A stretch of DNA of 64,000 bases, from positions 25,060 to 89,059 of the forward strand of contig NW_026971050.1 in the NCBI RefSeq assembly GCF_963678635.1, given 5' to 3'. The notes below the pieces were generated by a model that saw only the letters and a program-made list of their open reading frames with translations, did no database searches and had not been told where the DNA came from. Source of the stretch: Symsagittifera roscoffensis. Lineage: Eukaryota > Xenacoelomorpha > Acoela > Convolutidae. Below are positions 22,831-35,060 of this stretch, piece by piece. A program made the position numbers and the translations under genes. Each line of letters opens with the position of its first letter. Position 1 is the stretch's first letter.

Positions 22831-23197
22831 GCCACTGCTTGGGCTTGGCCCGTTGTACTCCACGGGGTTGTCCGATCAGAATCAACAAGTGTCAATCGTG
22901 GTGGTTAGCGCCATGCTAGCAGTGAGATGGCTGGAGGCTAACGCGGACACAAGTCAGCAGGAGACGGCCGTGCCGACTCCTGAGCAGCTGAGCAACGTGA
23001 AGATGAGTCGTGAATTGGATCTTTTCAGAACCACCTGCAAGGTTCTGAGGATACCTAAAGCCATTGAAAGAATATGGTCAAGGCAAAGATTGATGCCTTG
23101 GTTCCGTGCGGTGATGACATCTTGGATGTATGAACGCGCGAAGCGTCACATGTCAAGGAACACGGAAGCCTATCAATCTTTCCAGCTAGATATATGA
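22830..23197 (+). pseudogene. SGNH polyprotein, frame-shifted segment
   Basis: A different frame from the preceding one, overlapping it. It starts in a hydrophobic stretch (VSIVVVSAML) and continues as a charged helical protein to TGA at 23195-23197. The ATG at 22829 is incidental; the segment is best read as the continuation after an indel near 22800-22840. The same frame continues after the TGA. Confidence 0.55.
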
Positions 23198-23515
23198 CCA
23201 GGAGCCTATAAACGAGCATTCCTGACGCACAGAAACGCGGTCACCACAGCGGTGAAGCGGGTAGCTGGAGCGCCTTGTGTTACTGAAGAGGAGAAGAAAG
23301 AGGTCTTAAAAGCTGACCTAGAACGAAACGTGAGCCTATGTCTTCACAACAGCTTTTGCAGGAACCGGGAGCAGAAGGTGAATGTGGACTTGCTACCTTG
23401 CTGCAAACCGAGGCTGTTGGAACAGGAGAGTTGGGGCACGGCCCGCAACTCCATGGACATGCTGGAGAAAGTGTTGGAAGACAGCGAAGATCAGGATGGA
23501 GAAGTGATGGAGTGA
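23198..23515 (+). pseudogene. SGNH polyprotein, C-terminal segment
   Basis: In frame with 22830-23197 after a TGA, running to TGA at 23513-23515. About 105 residues, charged, with several Cys (SLCLHNSFC, LLPCC) and an acidic end. No transmembrane anchor, which argues against a retroviral-type envelope. Confidence 0.5.
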
Positions 23516-24584
23516 AGATGACCAGAGAAGAGAAGAAAAGGAGAGAAAACTTGATTGTATTTGTGCGCTAAAATTTAAACCAACCAACCAAGTTTTGATT
23601 ATTGAACTTGTTAAACTTTTTGTTTTGATCTAGTTTGGTCAGACCAAACTTTGAAAATGTTGCAATTGTTAAAATTGTTGAAATTCTTGATTTTAGTTAT
23701 GGCTATTTGTGTATGTATATGAGGACTAGGTGAGTATATTTACCTATTTATTCACGACTGAAGTTTTTAACCTGTGTAAGACACAAATTCACTGTGTGGC
23801 GACATGGTAAGTTTGAGTAAACTCGCTCGAGAAGGGTGGGTAACTCAAGAACTTTCCTAGCCACAGAGTTTCTTAGTTTTAATATTGAAAGGACCGCATA
23901 GATGACTGATTATACTTGGTGAGTGAAGTTAAGTTAATCTTAACGGGTGTGTGGCCGTGCCACGTCCCACTTTTTAATCACAAAGAGCGAAAAGAAGTTT
24001 TATGGCAAGACGACGTAAGTAGTCAGAAAAGAAATTTTATCTAGGACACTCCTCATGGTGCAAATTTTGTGAAAATGTTGAAAGGCAGTGAGATGTAGTA
24101 CGATGCCATTTGTGAACACGTAGTGAGTTGAGGTGGAGTAGATAAGTTTCATTTTCTTATGCGATTTGTTAGATTGATTACAGAAAACTGGATAACTACT
24201 TGACGATAACCCGGTGTTATGCGATCAATAGGGACATTAATGGAGACTTGTCCGGGGAGTATATGTCATTCTGCCAGATGACACAGCACAACCTTCCGGC
24301 GACGTAAAAAAAAATGACTAAGGGCCTTATGAACAAAAAAGTGTTGCGAAGGAGGGTCAGAATGTTCTAGAATTTTTATTTTTAAAATTTCGATTGAAGA
24401 GTGAACATTTCTGAGAAAAAGAAAAAGACGGTCATTTTGACTTAAAAAGACGGGAAATCAGAACGACGCCATATTTTGTGAAGAACAGTCGTACCAGAGA
24501 CAGGAAAATTACGAAGCCTCTTATCGTGGCAATAACACACGATAAGAACCTTAGCGACGGATATTTGTGGAGAAGGAGGCTTCA
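23516..24584 (+). other. 3' untranslated region of the retroelement
   Basis: About 1.07 kb with no ORF. Contents seen: a 19-bp near-perfect palindrome (23632-23650, 9-bp arms around one A), several donor-like GGTAAGT/GGTGAGT strings (about 23750, 23807, 23920) and a copy of the TTGTCCGGGGAGT 13-mer (24248-24260) also found in and after pol. Otherwise nothing recognisable. Confidence 0.5.
23632..23650 (+). repeat. Palindrome in 3' region
   Basis: AGTTTGGTC and GACCAAACT flank a single central A. It could be a protein-binding dyad or a hairpin; no specific role can be assigned. Confidence 0.55.
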
Positions 24585-24597
24585 GTGGGGGAAGAAA
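24585..24597 (+). other. Polypurine tract
   Basis: GTGGGGGAAGAAA immediately before the TGT of the LTR, the expected position and composition of the plus-strand primer of an LTR retroelement. Confidence 0.75.
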
Positions 24598-24627
24598 TGT
24601 ACCACGGAACCCTCCCGGGACACGAAT

Positions 24628-24633
24628 TATAAG
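24628..24633 (+). promoter_or_regulatory. TATA-like element in LTR
   Basis: TATAAG about 30 bp into the LTR; a candidate core promoter. Weak on its own. Confidence 0.35.
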
Positions 24634-24855
24634 AGATAAGAGTGTTATATCAAGAATATTACGGGAGCGGAGGCTTGGTCCCCCAGAGACTGTCTATGTG
24701 AAGGGACTGTATAGACTGACTGTATAGCTGCTATAATGTCATAGATCTTAATTATCACCGTTATTATTTAATATTTCAGAGCATGAGTAGCTAGAAAAGG
24801 GAAAGGGTCAATCCATCTCCAATGGATTTAATATAGAACTGTCACACAAAAACAT

Positions 24856-24861
24856 AATAAA
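24856..24861 (+). terminator. Polyadenylation signal in LTR
   Basis: AATAAA, about 230 bp downstream of the TATA-like element within the LTR; the usual place for retroelement 3' end formation. Confidence 0.45.
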
Positions 24862-25580
24862 ATAGGTTGTTCGAGCCGGGTTTTTAATGACAATTACGTA
24901 GTCTGAGGATCCGAGACTCAGCTATGTGGTTGTGTTCGCATGTAAACGAAAGCTGATCAAAAGTCGTTTGACTGATGGCCTAAAAATGGTAACTTTTTAC
25001 TTTGCCCTAAACAGACCAGAAAATCAACTGGCAAGGTCGAGACGGTGAAAAACGAGTAGAATTAAGGTAACTGACGCCTGCCAGTCGTTAATAGGTACTT
25101 TTTCTACGCTCCGTCGCTGTGTGATATTTGGGCGAATGTTACACATTATTATTCGTAAAAAGAGACAAAATATAGGTTGTAGCAGTTCTAAGAAGGAACA
25201 AGTCTAAAAACTCTAAAACCGGAAATTAAATAAGGGCTGATTGACATTATGATTCGTAAAAAGAGACAAAATATAGGTTGTAGCAATTCTAAGAAGGAAC
25301 AAGTCTAAAAACTCTAAAACCGGAAATTAAATAAGGGCTGATTGTCATTATTATTCGTAAAAAGAGACAAAATATAGGTTGTAGCAGTTCTAAGAAGGAA
25401 CAAGCCTAAAAACTCTAAAACCGGATATTAAATAAGGGCTGATTGTCATTATTATTCGTGAAAAGAGACAAAATATAGGTTGTAGCAGTTCTAAGAAGGA
25501 ACAAGTCTAAAAACTCTAAAACGGGAAAATAAATAAGGGCTGATTGTCATTTTTATTCGTAAAAAGAGACAAAATATAGG

Positions 25581-28500
25581 TAGTAGCAGTTCTAAGAAGT
25601 AACAAGTCTAAAAACTGTAAAACCGGAAATTAAATAAGGGCTGATTGTCATTATTATTCGTAAAAAGAGACAAAATATAGGTTGTAGCAGTTCTAAGAAG
25701 GAACAAGTCTACAAACTGTAAAACCGGAAATTAATTAAGGGCTGATTGTCATTATTATTTGTAAAAAGAGACAAAATATAGGTTGTAGCAGTTCAAAGAA
25801 GGAACAAGTCTAAAAATTCTAAAACCGGAAATTAAATAAGGGCTGATTGTCATTATTATTCGTAAAAAGAGACAAAATATAGGTTGTAGCAGTTCTAAGA
25901 AGGAACAAGTCTAAAAACTCTACAACCGGAAATTAAAAAAGGGCTGATTGTCATTATTATTCGTAAAAAGAGACAAAATATAGGTTGTAGCAGTTCTAAG
26001 AAATAACAAGTCTAAAAACTCTAAAACCGGAAATTAAATAAGGCTGATTGTCATTATTATTCGTAAAAAGAGACAAAATATAGGTTGTAGCAGTTCTAAG
26101 AAGGAACAAGTCTAAAAATTCTAAAACCGGAAATTAAATAAGGGCTGATTGTCATTATTGTTCGTAAAAAGAGACAAAATATAGGTTGTAGCAGTTCTAA
26201 GAAGGAACAAGTCTAAAAACTCTAAAACCGGAAACTAAATAAGGGCTGATTGTCATTATTATTCGTAAAAAGAGACAAAATATAGGTTGTAGCAGTTCTA
26301 AGAAGGAACAAGTCTAAAAACTCTAAAACCGGAAAATAAATAAGGGCTGGTTGTCATTATTATTCGTAAAAAGAGACAAAATATAGATTGTAGCAGTTCT
26401 AAGAAGGAACAAGTCTAAAAACTTTAAAACCGGAAACTAAATAAGGGCTGATTGTCATTATTATTCGTAAAAAGAGACACAATATAGGTTGTAGCAGTTC
26501 TAAGAAGGAACAAGCCTAAAACTCTAAAACCGGAAATTAAATAAGGGCTGATTGTCATTATGATTCGTAAAAAGAGACAAAGTATAGGTTGTAGCAGTTC
26601 TAAGAAGGAACAAGTCTAAAAACTCTAAAACCGGAAGTTAAATAAGGGCTGATTGTCATTTTTATTCGTAAAAAGAGACAAAATATAGGTTGTAGCAGTT
26701 CTAAGAAGGAACAAGTCTAAAAACTCTAAAACCGGAAAATAAATAAGGGCTGATTGTCATTTTTATTCGTAAAAAGAGACAAAATATAGGTAGTAGCAGT
26801 TCTAAGAAGTAACAAGTCTAAAAACTCTAAAACCGGAAATTAAATAAGTGCTGATTGTCATTATTATTCGTAAAAAGAGACAAAATATAGGTTGTAGCAG
26901 TTCTAAGAAGGAACAAGTCTAAAAATTCGAAAACCGGAAATTAAATAAGGGCTGATTGTCATTATTATTCGTAAAAAGAAACAAAACATAGGTTGTAGCA
27001 GTTCTAAGAAGGAACAAGTCTAAAAACTCTAAAACCGGAAATTAAATAAGGGCTGATTGTCATTATTATTCGTAAAAAGAGACAAAATATAGGTTGTAGC
27101 AGTTCTAAGAAGGAACAAGTCTAAAAACTCTAAAACCGGAAACTAAATAAGGGCTGATTGTCATTATTATTCGTAAAAAGAGACAAAATATAGGTTGTAG
27201 CAGTTCTAAGAAGGAACAAGCCTAAAAACTCTAAAACCGGAAATTAAATAAGGGCTGATTGTCATTATTATTCGTAAAAAGAGACAAAATATAGGTTGTA
27301 GCAGTTCTAAGAAGGAACAAGTCTAAAAACTGTAAAACCGGAAATTAAATAAGGGCTGATTGTCATTATTATTCGTAAAAAGAGACAAAATATAGGTTGT
27401 AGCAGTTCTAAGAAGGAACAAGCCTAAAAACTCCAAAACCGGAAATTAAATAAGGGCTGATTGTCATTATTATTCGTAAAAAGAGACAAAATATAGGTTG
27501 TAGCAGTTCTAAGAAGGAACAAGTCTAAAAACTTTAAAACCGGAAAATAAATAAGGGCTGAATGTCATTTTTATTCGTAAAAAGAGACAAAATATAGGTA
27601 GTAGCAGTTCTAAGAAGTAACAAGTCTAAAAACTGTAAAACCGGAAATTAAATAAGGGCTGATTGTCATTATTATTCGTAAAAAGAGACAAAATATAGGT
27701 TGTAGCAGTTCTAAGAAGGAACAAGTCTAAAAACTGTAAAACCGGAAATTAAATAAGGGCTGATTGTCATTATTATTCGTAAAAAGAGACAAAATATAGG
27801 TTGTAGCAGTTCAAAGAAGGAACAAGTCTAAAAATTCTAAAACCGGAAATTAAATAAGGGCTGATTGTCATTATTATTCGTAAAAAGAGACAAAATATAG
27901 GTTGTAGCAGTTCTAAGAAGGAACAATACTAAAAACTCTAAAACCGGAAATTAAAAAAGGGCTGATTCTCATTATTATTCGTAAAAAGAGACAAAATATA
28001 GGTTGTAGCAGTTCTAAGAAGGAACAAGTCTAAAAACTCTAAAACCGGAAATTAAATAAGGCTGATTGTCATTATTATTCGTAAAAAGAGACAAACTATA
28101 GGTTGTAGCAGTTCTAAGAAGGAACAAGTCTAAAAATTCTAAAACCGGAAATTAAATAAGGGCTGATTGTCATTATTGTTCGTAAAAAGAGACAAAATAT
28201 AGGTTGTAGCAGTTCTAAGAAGGAACAAGTCTAAAAACTCTAAAACCGGAAATTAAATAAGGGCTGGTTGTCATTATTATTCGTAAAAAGAGACAAAATA
28301 TAGATTGTAGCAGCTCTAAGAAGGAACAAGTCTAAAAATTCTAAAACCGGAAATTAAATAAGGGCTGATTGTCATTATTGTTCGTAAAAAGAGACAAAAT
28401 ATAGGTTGTAGCAGTTCTAAGAAGGAACAAGTCTAAAAACTCTAAAACCGGAAATTAAATAAGGGCTGGTTGTCATTATTATTCGTAAAAAGAGACAAAA

Positions 28501-29637
28501 TATAGATTGTAGCAGTTCTAAGAAGGAACAAGTCTAAAAACTTTAAAACCGGAAACTAAATAAGGGCTGATTGTCATTATTATTCGTAAAAAGAGACAAA
28601 ATATAGGTTGTAGCAGTTCTAAGAAGGAACAAGCCTAAAAACTCTAAAACCGGAAATTAAATAAGGGCTGATTGTCATTATGATTCGTAAAAAGAGACAA
28701 AGTATAGGTTGTAGCAGTTCTAAGAAGGAACAAGTCTAAAAACTCTAAAACCGGAAGTTAAATAAGGGCTGATTGTCATTTTTATTCGTAAAAAGAGACA
28801 AAATATAGGTTGTAGCAGTTCTAAGAAGGAACAAGTCTAAAAACTCTAAAACCGGAAATTAAATAAGGGCTGATTGTCATTATTATTCGTAAAAAGAGAC
28901 AAATAATAGTCTGTAGCAGTTCTAAGAAGGAACAAGTCTAAAAACTCTAAAACCGGAAATTAAATAAGTGCTGATTGTCATTATTATTCGTAAAAAGAGA
29001 CAAAATATAGGTTGTAGCAGTTCTAAGAAGGAACAAGTCTAAAAACTCTAAAACCGGAAATTAAATAAGGGCTGATTGTCATTATTATTCGTAAAAAGAA
29101 ACAAAACATAGGTTGTAGCAGTTCTAAGAAGGAACAAGTCTAAAAACTCTAAAACCGGAAATTAAATAAGGGCTGATTGTCATTATTATTCGTAAAAAGA
29201 GACAAAATATAGGTTGTAGCAGTTCTAAGAAGGAACAAGCCTAAAAACTCTAAAACCGGAAATTAAATAAGGGCTGATTGTCATTATTATTCGTAAAAAG
29301 AGACAAAAGATAGGTTGTAGCAGTTCTAAGAAGGAACAAGTCTAAAAACTGTAAAACCGGAAATTAAATAAGGGCTGATTGTCATTATTATTCGTAAAAA
29401 GAGACAAAATATAGGTTGTAGCAGTTCTAAGAAGGAACAAGCCTAAAAACTCCAAAACCGGAAATTAAATAAGGGCTGATTGTCATTATTATTCGTAAAA
29501 AGAGACAAAATATAGGTTGTAGCAGTTCTAAGAAGGAACAAGTCTAAAAACTCTAAAACCGGAAAATAAATAAGGGCTGATTGTCATTTTTATTCGTAAA
29601 AAGAGACAAAATATAGACAGTAGCAGTTCTAAGAAGT
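25581..29637. repeat. Higher-order repeat of about 20 monomers
   Basis: A distinctive monomer (AGTAGCAGTTCTAAGAAGTA, then a CTGTAAAACC end) occurs at 25581 and 27599 and, slightly changed, at about 29618: steps of 2018 and 2019 bp, that is 20 x 101 less one or two single-base deletions. Intervening variants recur in the same order. Confidence 0.75.
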
Positions 29638-32600
29638 AACAAGTCTAAAAACTGTAAAACCGGAAATTAAATAAGGGCTGATTGTCATTATTATTCGTAA
29701 AAAGAGACAAAATATAGGTTGTAGCAGTTCTAAGAAGGAACAAGTCTAAAAACTGTAAAACCGGAAATTAAATAAGGGCTGATTGTCATTATTATTCGTA
29801 AAAAGAGACAAAATATAGGTTGTAGCAGTTCAAAGAAGGAACAAGTCTAAAAATTCTAAAACCGGAAATTAAATAAGGGCTGATTGTCATTATTATTCGT
29901 AAAAAGAGACAAAATATAGGTTGTAGCAGTTCTAAGAAGGAACAAGTCTAAAAACTCTAAAACCGGAAATTAAAAAAGGGCTGATTGTCATTATTATTCG
30001 TAAAAAGAGACAAAATATAGGTTGTAGCAGTTCTAAGAAGGAACAAGTCTAAAAACTCTAAAACCGGAAATTAAATAAGGCTGATTGTCATTATTATTCG
30101 TAAAAAGAGACAAAATATAGGTTGTAGCAGTTCTAAGAAGGAACAAGTCTAAAAATTCTAAAACCGGAAATTAAATAAGGGCTGATTGTCATTATTGTTC
30201 GTAAAAAGAGACAAAATATAGGTTGTAGCAGTTCTAAGAAGGAACAAGTCTAAAAACTCTAAAACCGGAAACTAAATAAGGGCTGATTGTCATTATTATT
30301 CGTAAAAAGAGACAAAATATAGGTTGTAGCAGTTCTAAGAAGGAACAAGTCTAAAAACTCTAAAACCGGAAATTAAATAAGGGCTGGTTGTCATTATTAT
30401 TCGTAAAAAGAGACAAAATATAGATTTTAGCAGTTCTAAGAAGGAACAAGTCTAAAAACTCTAAAACCGGAAACTAAATAAGGGCTGATTGTCATTATTA
30501 TTCGTAAAAAGAGACAAAATATAGGTTGTAGCAGTTCTAAGAAGGAACAAGCCTAAAAACTCTAAAACCGGAAATTAAATAAGGGCTGATTGTCATTATG
30601 ATTCGTAAAAAGAGACAAAGTATAGGTTGTAGCAGTTCTAAGAAGGAACAAGTCTAAAAACTCTAAAACCGGAAGTTAAATAAGGGCTGATTGTCATTTT
30701 TATTCGTAAAAAGAGACAAAATATAGGTTGTAGCAGTTATAAGAAGGAACAAGTCTAAAAACTCTAAAACTGGAAATTAAATAAGGGCTGATTGTCATTA
30801 TTATTCGTAAAAAGAGACAAATAATAGGTTGTAGCAGTTCTAAGAAGGAACAAGCCTAAAAACTCTAAAACCGGAAATTAAATAAGGGCTGATTGTCATT
30901 ATTATTCGTAAAAAGAGACAAAATATAGGTTGTAGCAGTTCTAAGAAGGAACAAGTCTAAAAACTCTAAAACCGGAAATTAAATAAGGGCTGATTGTCAT
31001 TTTTATTCGTAAAAAGAGACAAAAAATAGGTTGTAGCAGTTCTAAGAAGAAACAAGTCTAAAAACTCTAAAACCGGAAATTAAATTAGGGCTGATTGTCA
31101 TTATTATTCGTAAAAAGAGACAAAATATAGGTTGTAGCAGTTCTAAGAAGGAACAAGTCTAAAAACTCTAAAACCGGAAATTAAATAAGTGCTGATTGTC
31201 ATTATTATTCGTAAAAAGAGACAAAATATAGGTTGTAGCAGTTCTAAGAAGGAACAAGTCTAAAAATTCTAAATCCGGAAATTAAATAAGTGCTGATTGT
31301 CATTATTATTCGTAAAAAGAGACAAAATATAGGTTGTAGCAGTTCTAAGAAGGAACAAGTCTAAAAACTCTAAAACCGGAAATTAAATAAGTGCTGATTG
31401 TCATTATTATTCGTAAAAAGAGACAAAAAATAGGTTGTAGCAGTTCTAAGAAGGAACAAGTCTAAAAATTCTAAATCCGGAAATTAAATAAGTGCTGATT
31501 GTCATTATTATTCGTAAAAAGAGACAAAATATAGGTTGTAGCAGTTCTAAGAAGGAACAAGTCTAAAAACTCTAAAACCGGAAATTAAATAAGGGCTGAT
31601 TGTCATTATTATTCGTAAAAAGAGACAAAGTATAGGTTGTAGCAGTTCTAAGAAGGAACAAGTCTAAAAACTCTAAAACCGGAAGTTAAATAAGGGCTGA
31701 TTGTCATTTTTATTCGTAAAAAGAGACAAAATATAGGTTGTAGCAGTTCTAAGAAGGAACAAGTCTAAAAATTCTAAAACCGGAAATTAAATAAGGGCTG
31801 ATTGTCATTATTATTCGTAAAAAGAGACAAAGTATAGGTTGTAGCAGTTCTAAGAAGGAACAAGTCTAAAAACTCTAAAACCGGAAGTTAAATAAGGGCT
31901 GATTGTCATTTTTATTCGTAAAAAGAGACAAAATATAGGTTGTAGCAGTTCTAAGAAGGAACAAGTCTAAAAACTCTAAAACCGGAAATTAAATAAGGGC
32001 TGATTGTCATTATTATTCGTAAAAAGAGACAAATAATAGGTTGTAGCAGTTCTAAGAAGGAACAAGTCTAAAAACTCTAAAACCGGAAATTAAATAAGTG
32101 CTGATTGTCATTATTATTCGTAAAAAGAGACAAAATATAGGTTGTAGCAGTTCTAAGAAGGAACAAGTCTAAAAATTCTAAAACCGGAAATTAAATAAGG
32201 GCTGATTGTCATTATTATTCGTAAAAAGAGACAAAACATAGGTTGTAGCAGTTCTAAGAAGGAACAAGTCTAAAAACTCTAAAACCGGAAATTAAATAAA
32301 GGCTGATTGTCATTATTATTCGTAAAAAGAGACAAAATATAGGTTGTAGCAGTTCTAAGAAGGAACAAGTCTAAAAACTCTAAAACCGGAAACTAAATAA
32401 GGGCTGAGTGTCATTATTAATCGTAAAAAGAGACAAAATATAGGTTGTAGCAGTTCTAAGAAGGAACAAGCCTAAAAACTCTAAAACCGGAAATTGAATA
32501 AGGGCTGATTGTCATTATTATTCGTAAAAAGAGACAAAATATAGGTTGTAGCAGTTCTAAGAAGGAACAAGTCTAAAAACTCTACAACCGGAAACTAAAT

Positions 32601-33930
32601 AAGGGCTGATTGTCATTATTATTCGTAAAAAGAGACAAAATATAGGTTGTAGCAGTTCTAAGAAGGAACAAGTCTAAAAACTCTAAAACCGGAAATTAAA
32701 TAAGGGCTGATTGTCATTTTTATTCGTAAAAAGAGACAAAATATAGGTTGTAGCAGTTCTAAGAAGGAACAAGTCTAAAAACTCTAAAACCGGAAATTAA
32801 ATTAGGGCTGATTGTCATTATTATTCGTAAAAAGAGACAAAATATAGGTTGTAGCAGTTCTAAGAAGGAACAAGTCTAAAAACTCTAAAACCGGAAATTA
32901 AATAAGTGCTGATTGTCATTTTTATTCGTAAAAAGAGACAAAATTTAGGTTGTAGCAGTTCTAAGAAGGAACAAGTCTAAAAATTCTAAATCCGGAAATT
33001 AAATAAGTGCTGATTGTCATTATTATTCGTAAAAAGAGACAAAATATAGGTTGTAGCAGTTCTAAGAAGGAACAAGTCTAAAAACTCTAAAACCGGAAAT
33101 TAAATAACGGCTGATTGTCATTATTATTCGTAAAAAGAGACAAAATATAGGTTGTAGCATTTCTAAGAAGGAACAAGTCTAAAAACTCTAAAACCGGAAA
33201 TTAAATAAGGGCTGATTGTCATTATTATTCGTAAAAAGAGACAAAATGTAGGTTGTAGCAGTTCTAAGAAGGAACAAGTCTAAAAACTCTAAAAGCGGAA
33301 ACTAAATAAGGGCTTTTTGTCATTATTATTTGTAAAAAGAAACAAAATATAGGTTGTAGCAGTTCTAAGAAGGAACAAGTCTAAAAAATCTAAAACCGGA
33401 AACTAAATAAGGGCTGATTGTCATTATTATTCGTAAAAAGAGACAAAATATAGGTTGTAGCAGTTCTAAGAAGGAACAAGTCTAAAAAATCTAAAACCGG
33501 AAACTAAATAAGGGTTGATTGTCATTATTATTCGTAAAAAGAGACAAAATATAGGTTGTAGCAGTTCTAAGAAGGAACAAGTCTAAAAATTCTAAAACCG
33601 GAAATTAAATGAGGGCTGATTGTCATTATTATTCGTAAAAAGAGACAAAATATAGGTTGTAGCAGTTCTAAGAAGGAACAAGTCTAAGAACTCTAAAACC
33701 GGAAATTAAATAAGGGCTGATTGTCATTATTATTCGTAAAAAGAGACAAAATATAGGTTGTAGCAGTTCTAAGAAGGAACAAGCCTAAAAACTCTAAAAC
33801 CGGAAATTAAATAAAGGCTGATTGTCATTATTATTCGTAAAAAGAGACAAAATATAGGTTGTAGCAGTTCTAAGAAGGAACAAGTCTAAAAACTCTAAAA
33901 CCGGAAATTAAATCAGGGCTGATTGTCATT

Positions 33931-35060
33931 AATAATCGTAAAAACAGACAAAATATAGGTTGTAGCAGTTCTAAGAAGGAACAAGTCTAAAAACTCTAAA
34001 ACCGGAAATTAAATAAGGGCTGATTGTCATTATTATTCGTAAAAAGAGACATAGTATAGGTTGTAGCAGTTCTAAGAAGGAACAAGTCTAAAAACTCTAA
34101 AACCGGAAATTAAATAAGGGCTGATTGTCATTATTATTTGTAAAAAGAGACAAAATATAGGTTGTAGCAGTTCTAAGAAGGAACAAGTCTAAAAACTCTA
34201 AAACCGGAAAATAAATAAGGGCTGATTGTCATTATTATTCGTAAAAAGAGACAAAAAATAGGTTGTAGCAGTTCTAAGAAAGAACAAGTCTAAAAACTCT
34301 AAAACCGGAAATTAAATAAGGGCTGATTGTCATTATTATTTGTAAAAAGAGACAAAATATAGGTTGTAGCAGTTCTAAGAAGGAACAAGTCTAAAAACTC
34401 TAAAACCGGAAATTAAATAAGGGCTGATTGTCATTATGATTCGTAAAAAGAGACAAAATATAGGTTGTAGCAGTTCTAAGAAGGAACAAGTCTAAAAACT
34501 CTAAAACCGGAAATTAAATAAGGGCTGATTGTCATTATTATTCGTAAAAAGAGACAAAATATAGGTTGTAGCAGTTCTAAGAAGGAACAAGTCTAAAAAC
34601 TCTAAAACCGGAAATTAAATCAGGGCTGATTGTCATTAATAATCGTAAAAACAGACAAAATATAGGTTGTAGCAGTTCTAAGAACTAACAAGTCTAAAAA
34701 CTCTAAAACCGGAAATTAAATAAGGGCTGATTGTCATTATTATTCGTAAAAAGAGACAAAGTATAGGTTGTAGCAGTTCTAAGAAGGAACAAGTCTAAAA
34801 ACTCTAAAACCGGAAATTAAACAAGGGCTGATTGTCATTATTATTTGTAAAAAGAGACAAAATATAGGTTGTAGCAGTTCTAAGAAGGAACAAGTCTAAA
34901 AACTCTAAAACCGGAAATTAAATAAGGGCTGATTGTCATTATTATTCGTAAAAAGAGACAAAAAATTGGTTGTAGCAGTTCTAAGAAGGAACAAGTCTAA
35001 AAACTCTAAAACCGGAAATTAAATCAGGGCTGATTGTCATTAATAATCGTAAAAACAGAC
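33931..35060. repeat. Higher-order repeats of 7 and 4 monomers
   Basis: A monomer variant with AATAATCGTAAAAACAGAC, always preceded by AAATCAGGG, occurs at 33931, 34638 and 35042: steps of 707 (7 x 101) and 404 (4 x 101). Confidence 0.75.

Larger units (their letters stand above)
1..25143 (+). mobile_element. Giant Ty3/Gypsy-type LTR retroelement, 5' LTR outside window, decayed, with nested LINE
   Basis: Seen: a gag-pol unit in Gypsy order (CCHC knuckles, DTGA protease, RT, RNase H, HHCC/DDE integrase, GPY/F), then a second long coding block, a 3' non-coding region, a polypurine tract and a TG...CA-bounded LTR ending at 25143. No copy of the last part of that LTR occurs near position 1, so the window starts inside the element and the 5' LTR lies upstream. 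Without the 4.34-kb LINE and one duplication copy, the part in view is about 20.8 kb, long for Gypsy elements, which are commonly 5-10 kb. Several stops and frame changes show that this copy is not autonomous. Treating the 10322-23515 block as part of the same element is inference from same strand, similar codon style and the absence of LTRs between the blocks; two adjacent elements remain possible. Confidence 0.75.
24598..25143 (+). repeat. 3' long terminal repeat (546 bp)
   Basis: Starts TGTACCACGG after a polypurine tract and ends TGTTACA, giving TG...CA ends. Inside are a TATA-like TATAAG at 24628-24633 and AATAAA at 24856-24861, in the order expected for U3 promoter and polyadenylation. 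The base after its end is already satellite. The partner LTR is outside the window, so identity between LTRs cannot be tested here; the limits rest on end motifs and the satellite junction. Confidence 0.7.

Noticed and set aside
10322-23515. Second block as a retroviral envelope gene
   Set aside because: No signal peptide, furin-like site or C-terminal transmembrane helix is seen; SGNH motifs point elsewhere.
24248-24270. TTGTCCGGGGAGT at 24248 followed by ATATGTCATT as the start of the 3' LTR
   Set aside because: The purine tract at 24585 directly before TGTACC is a better match to the usual layout, and the 13-mer also occurs elsewhere in the element.
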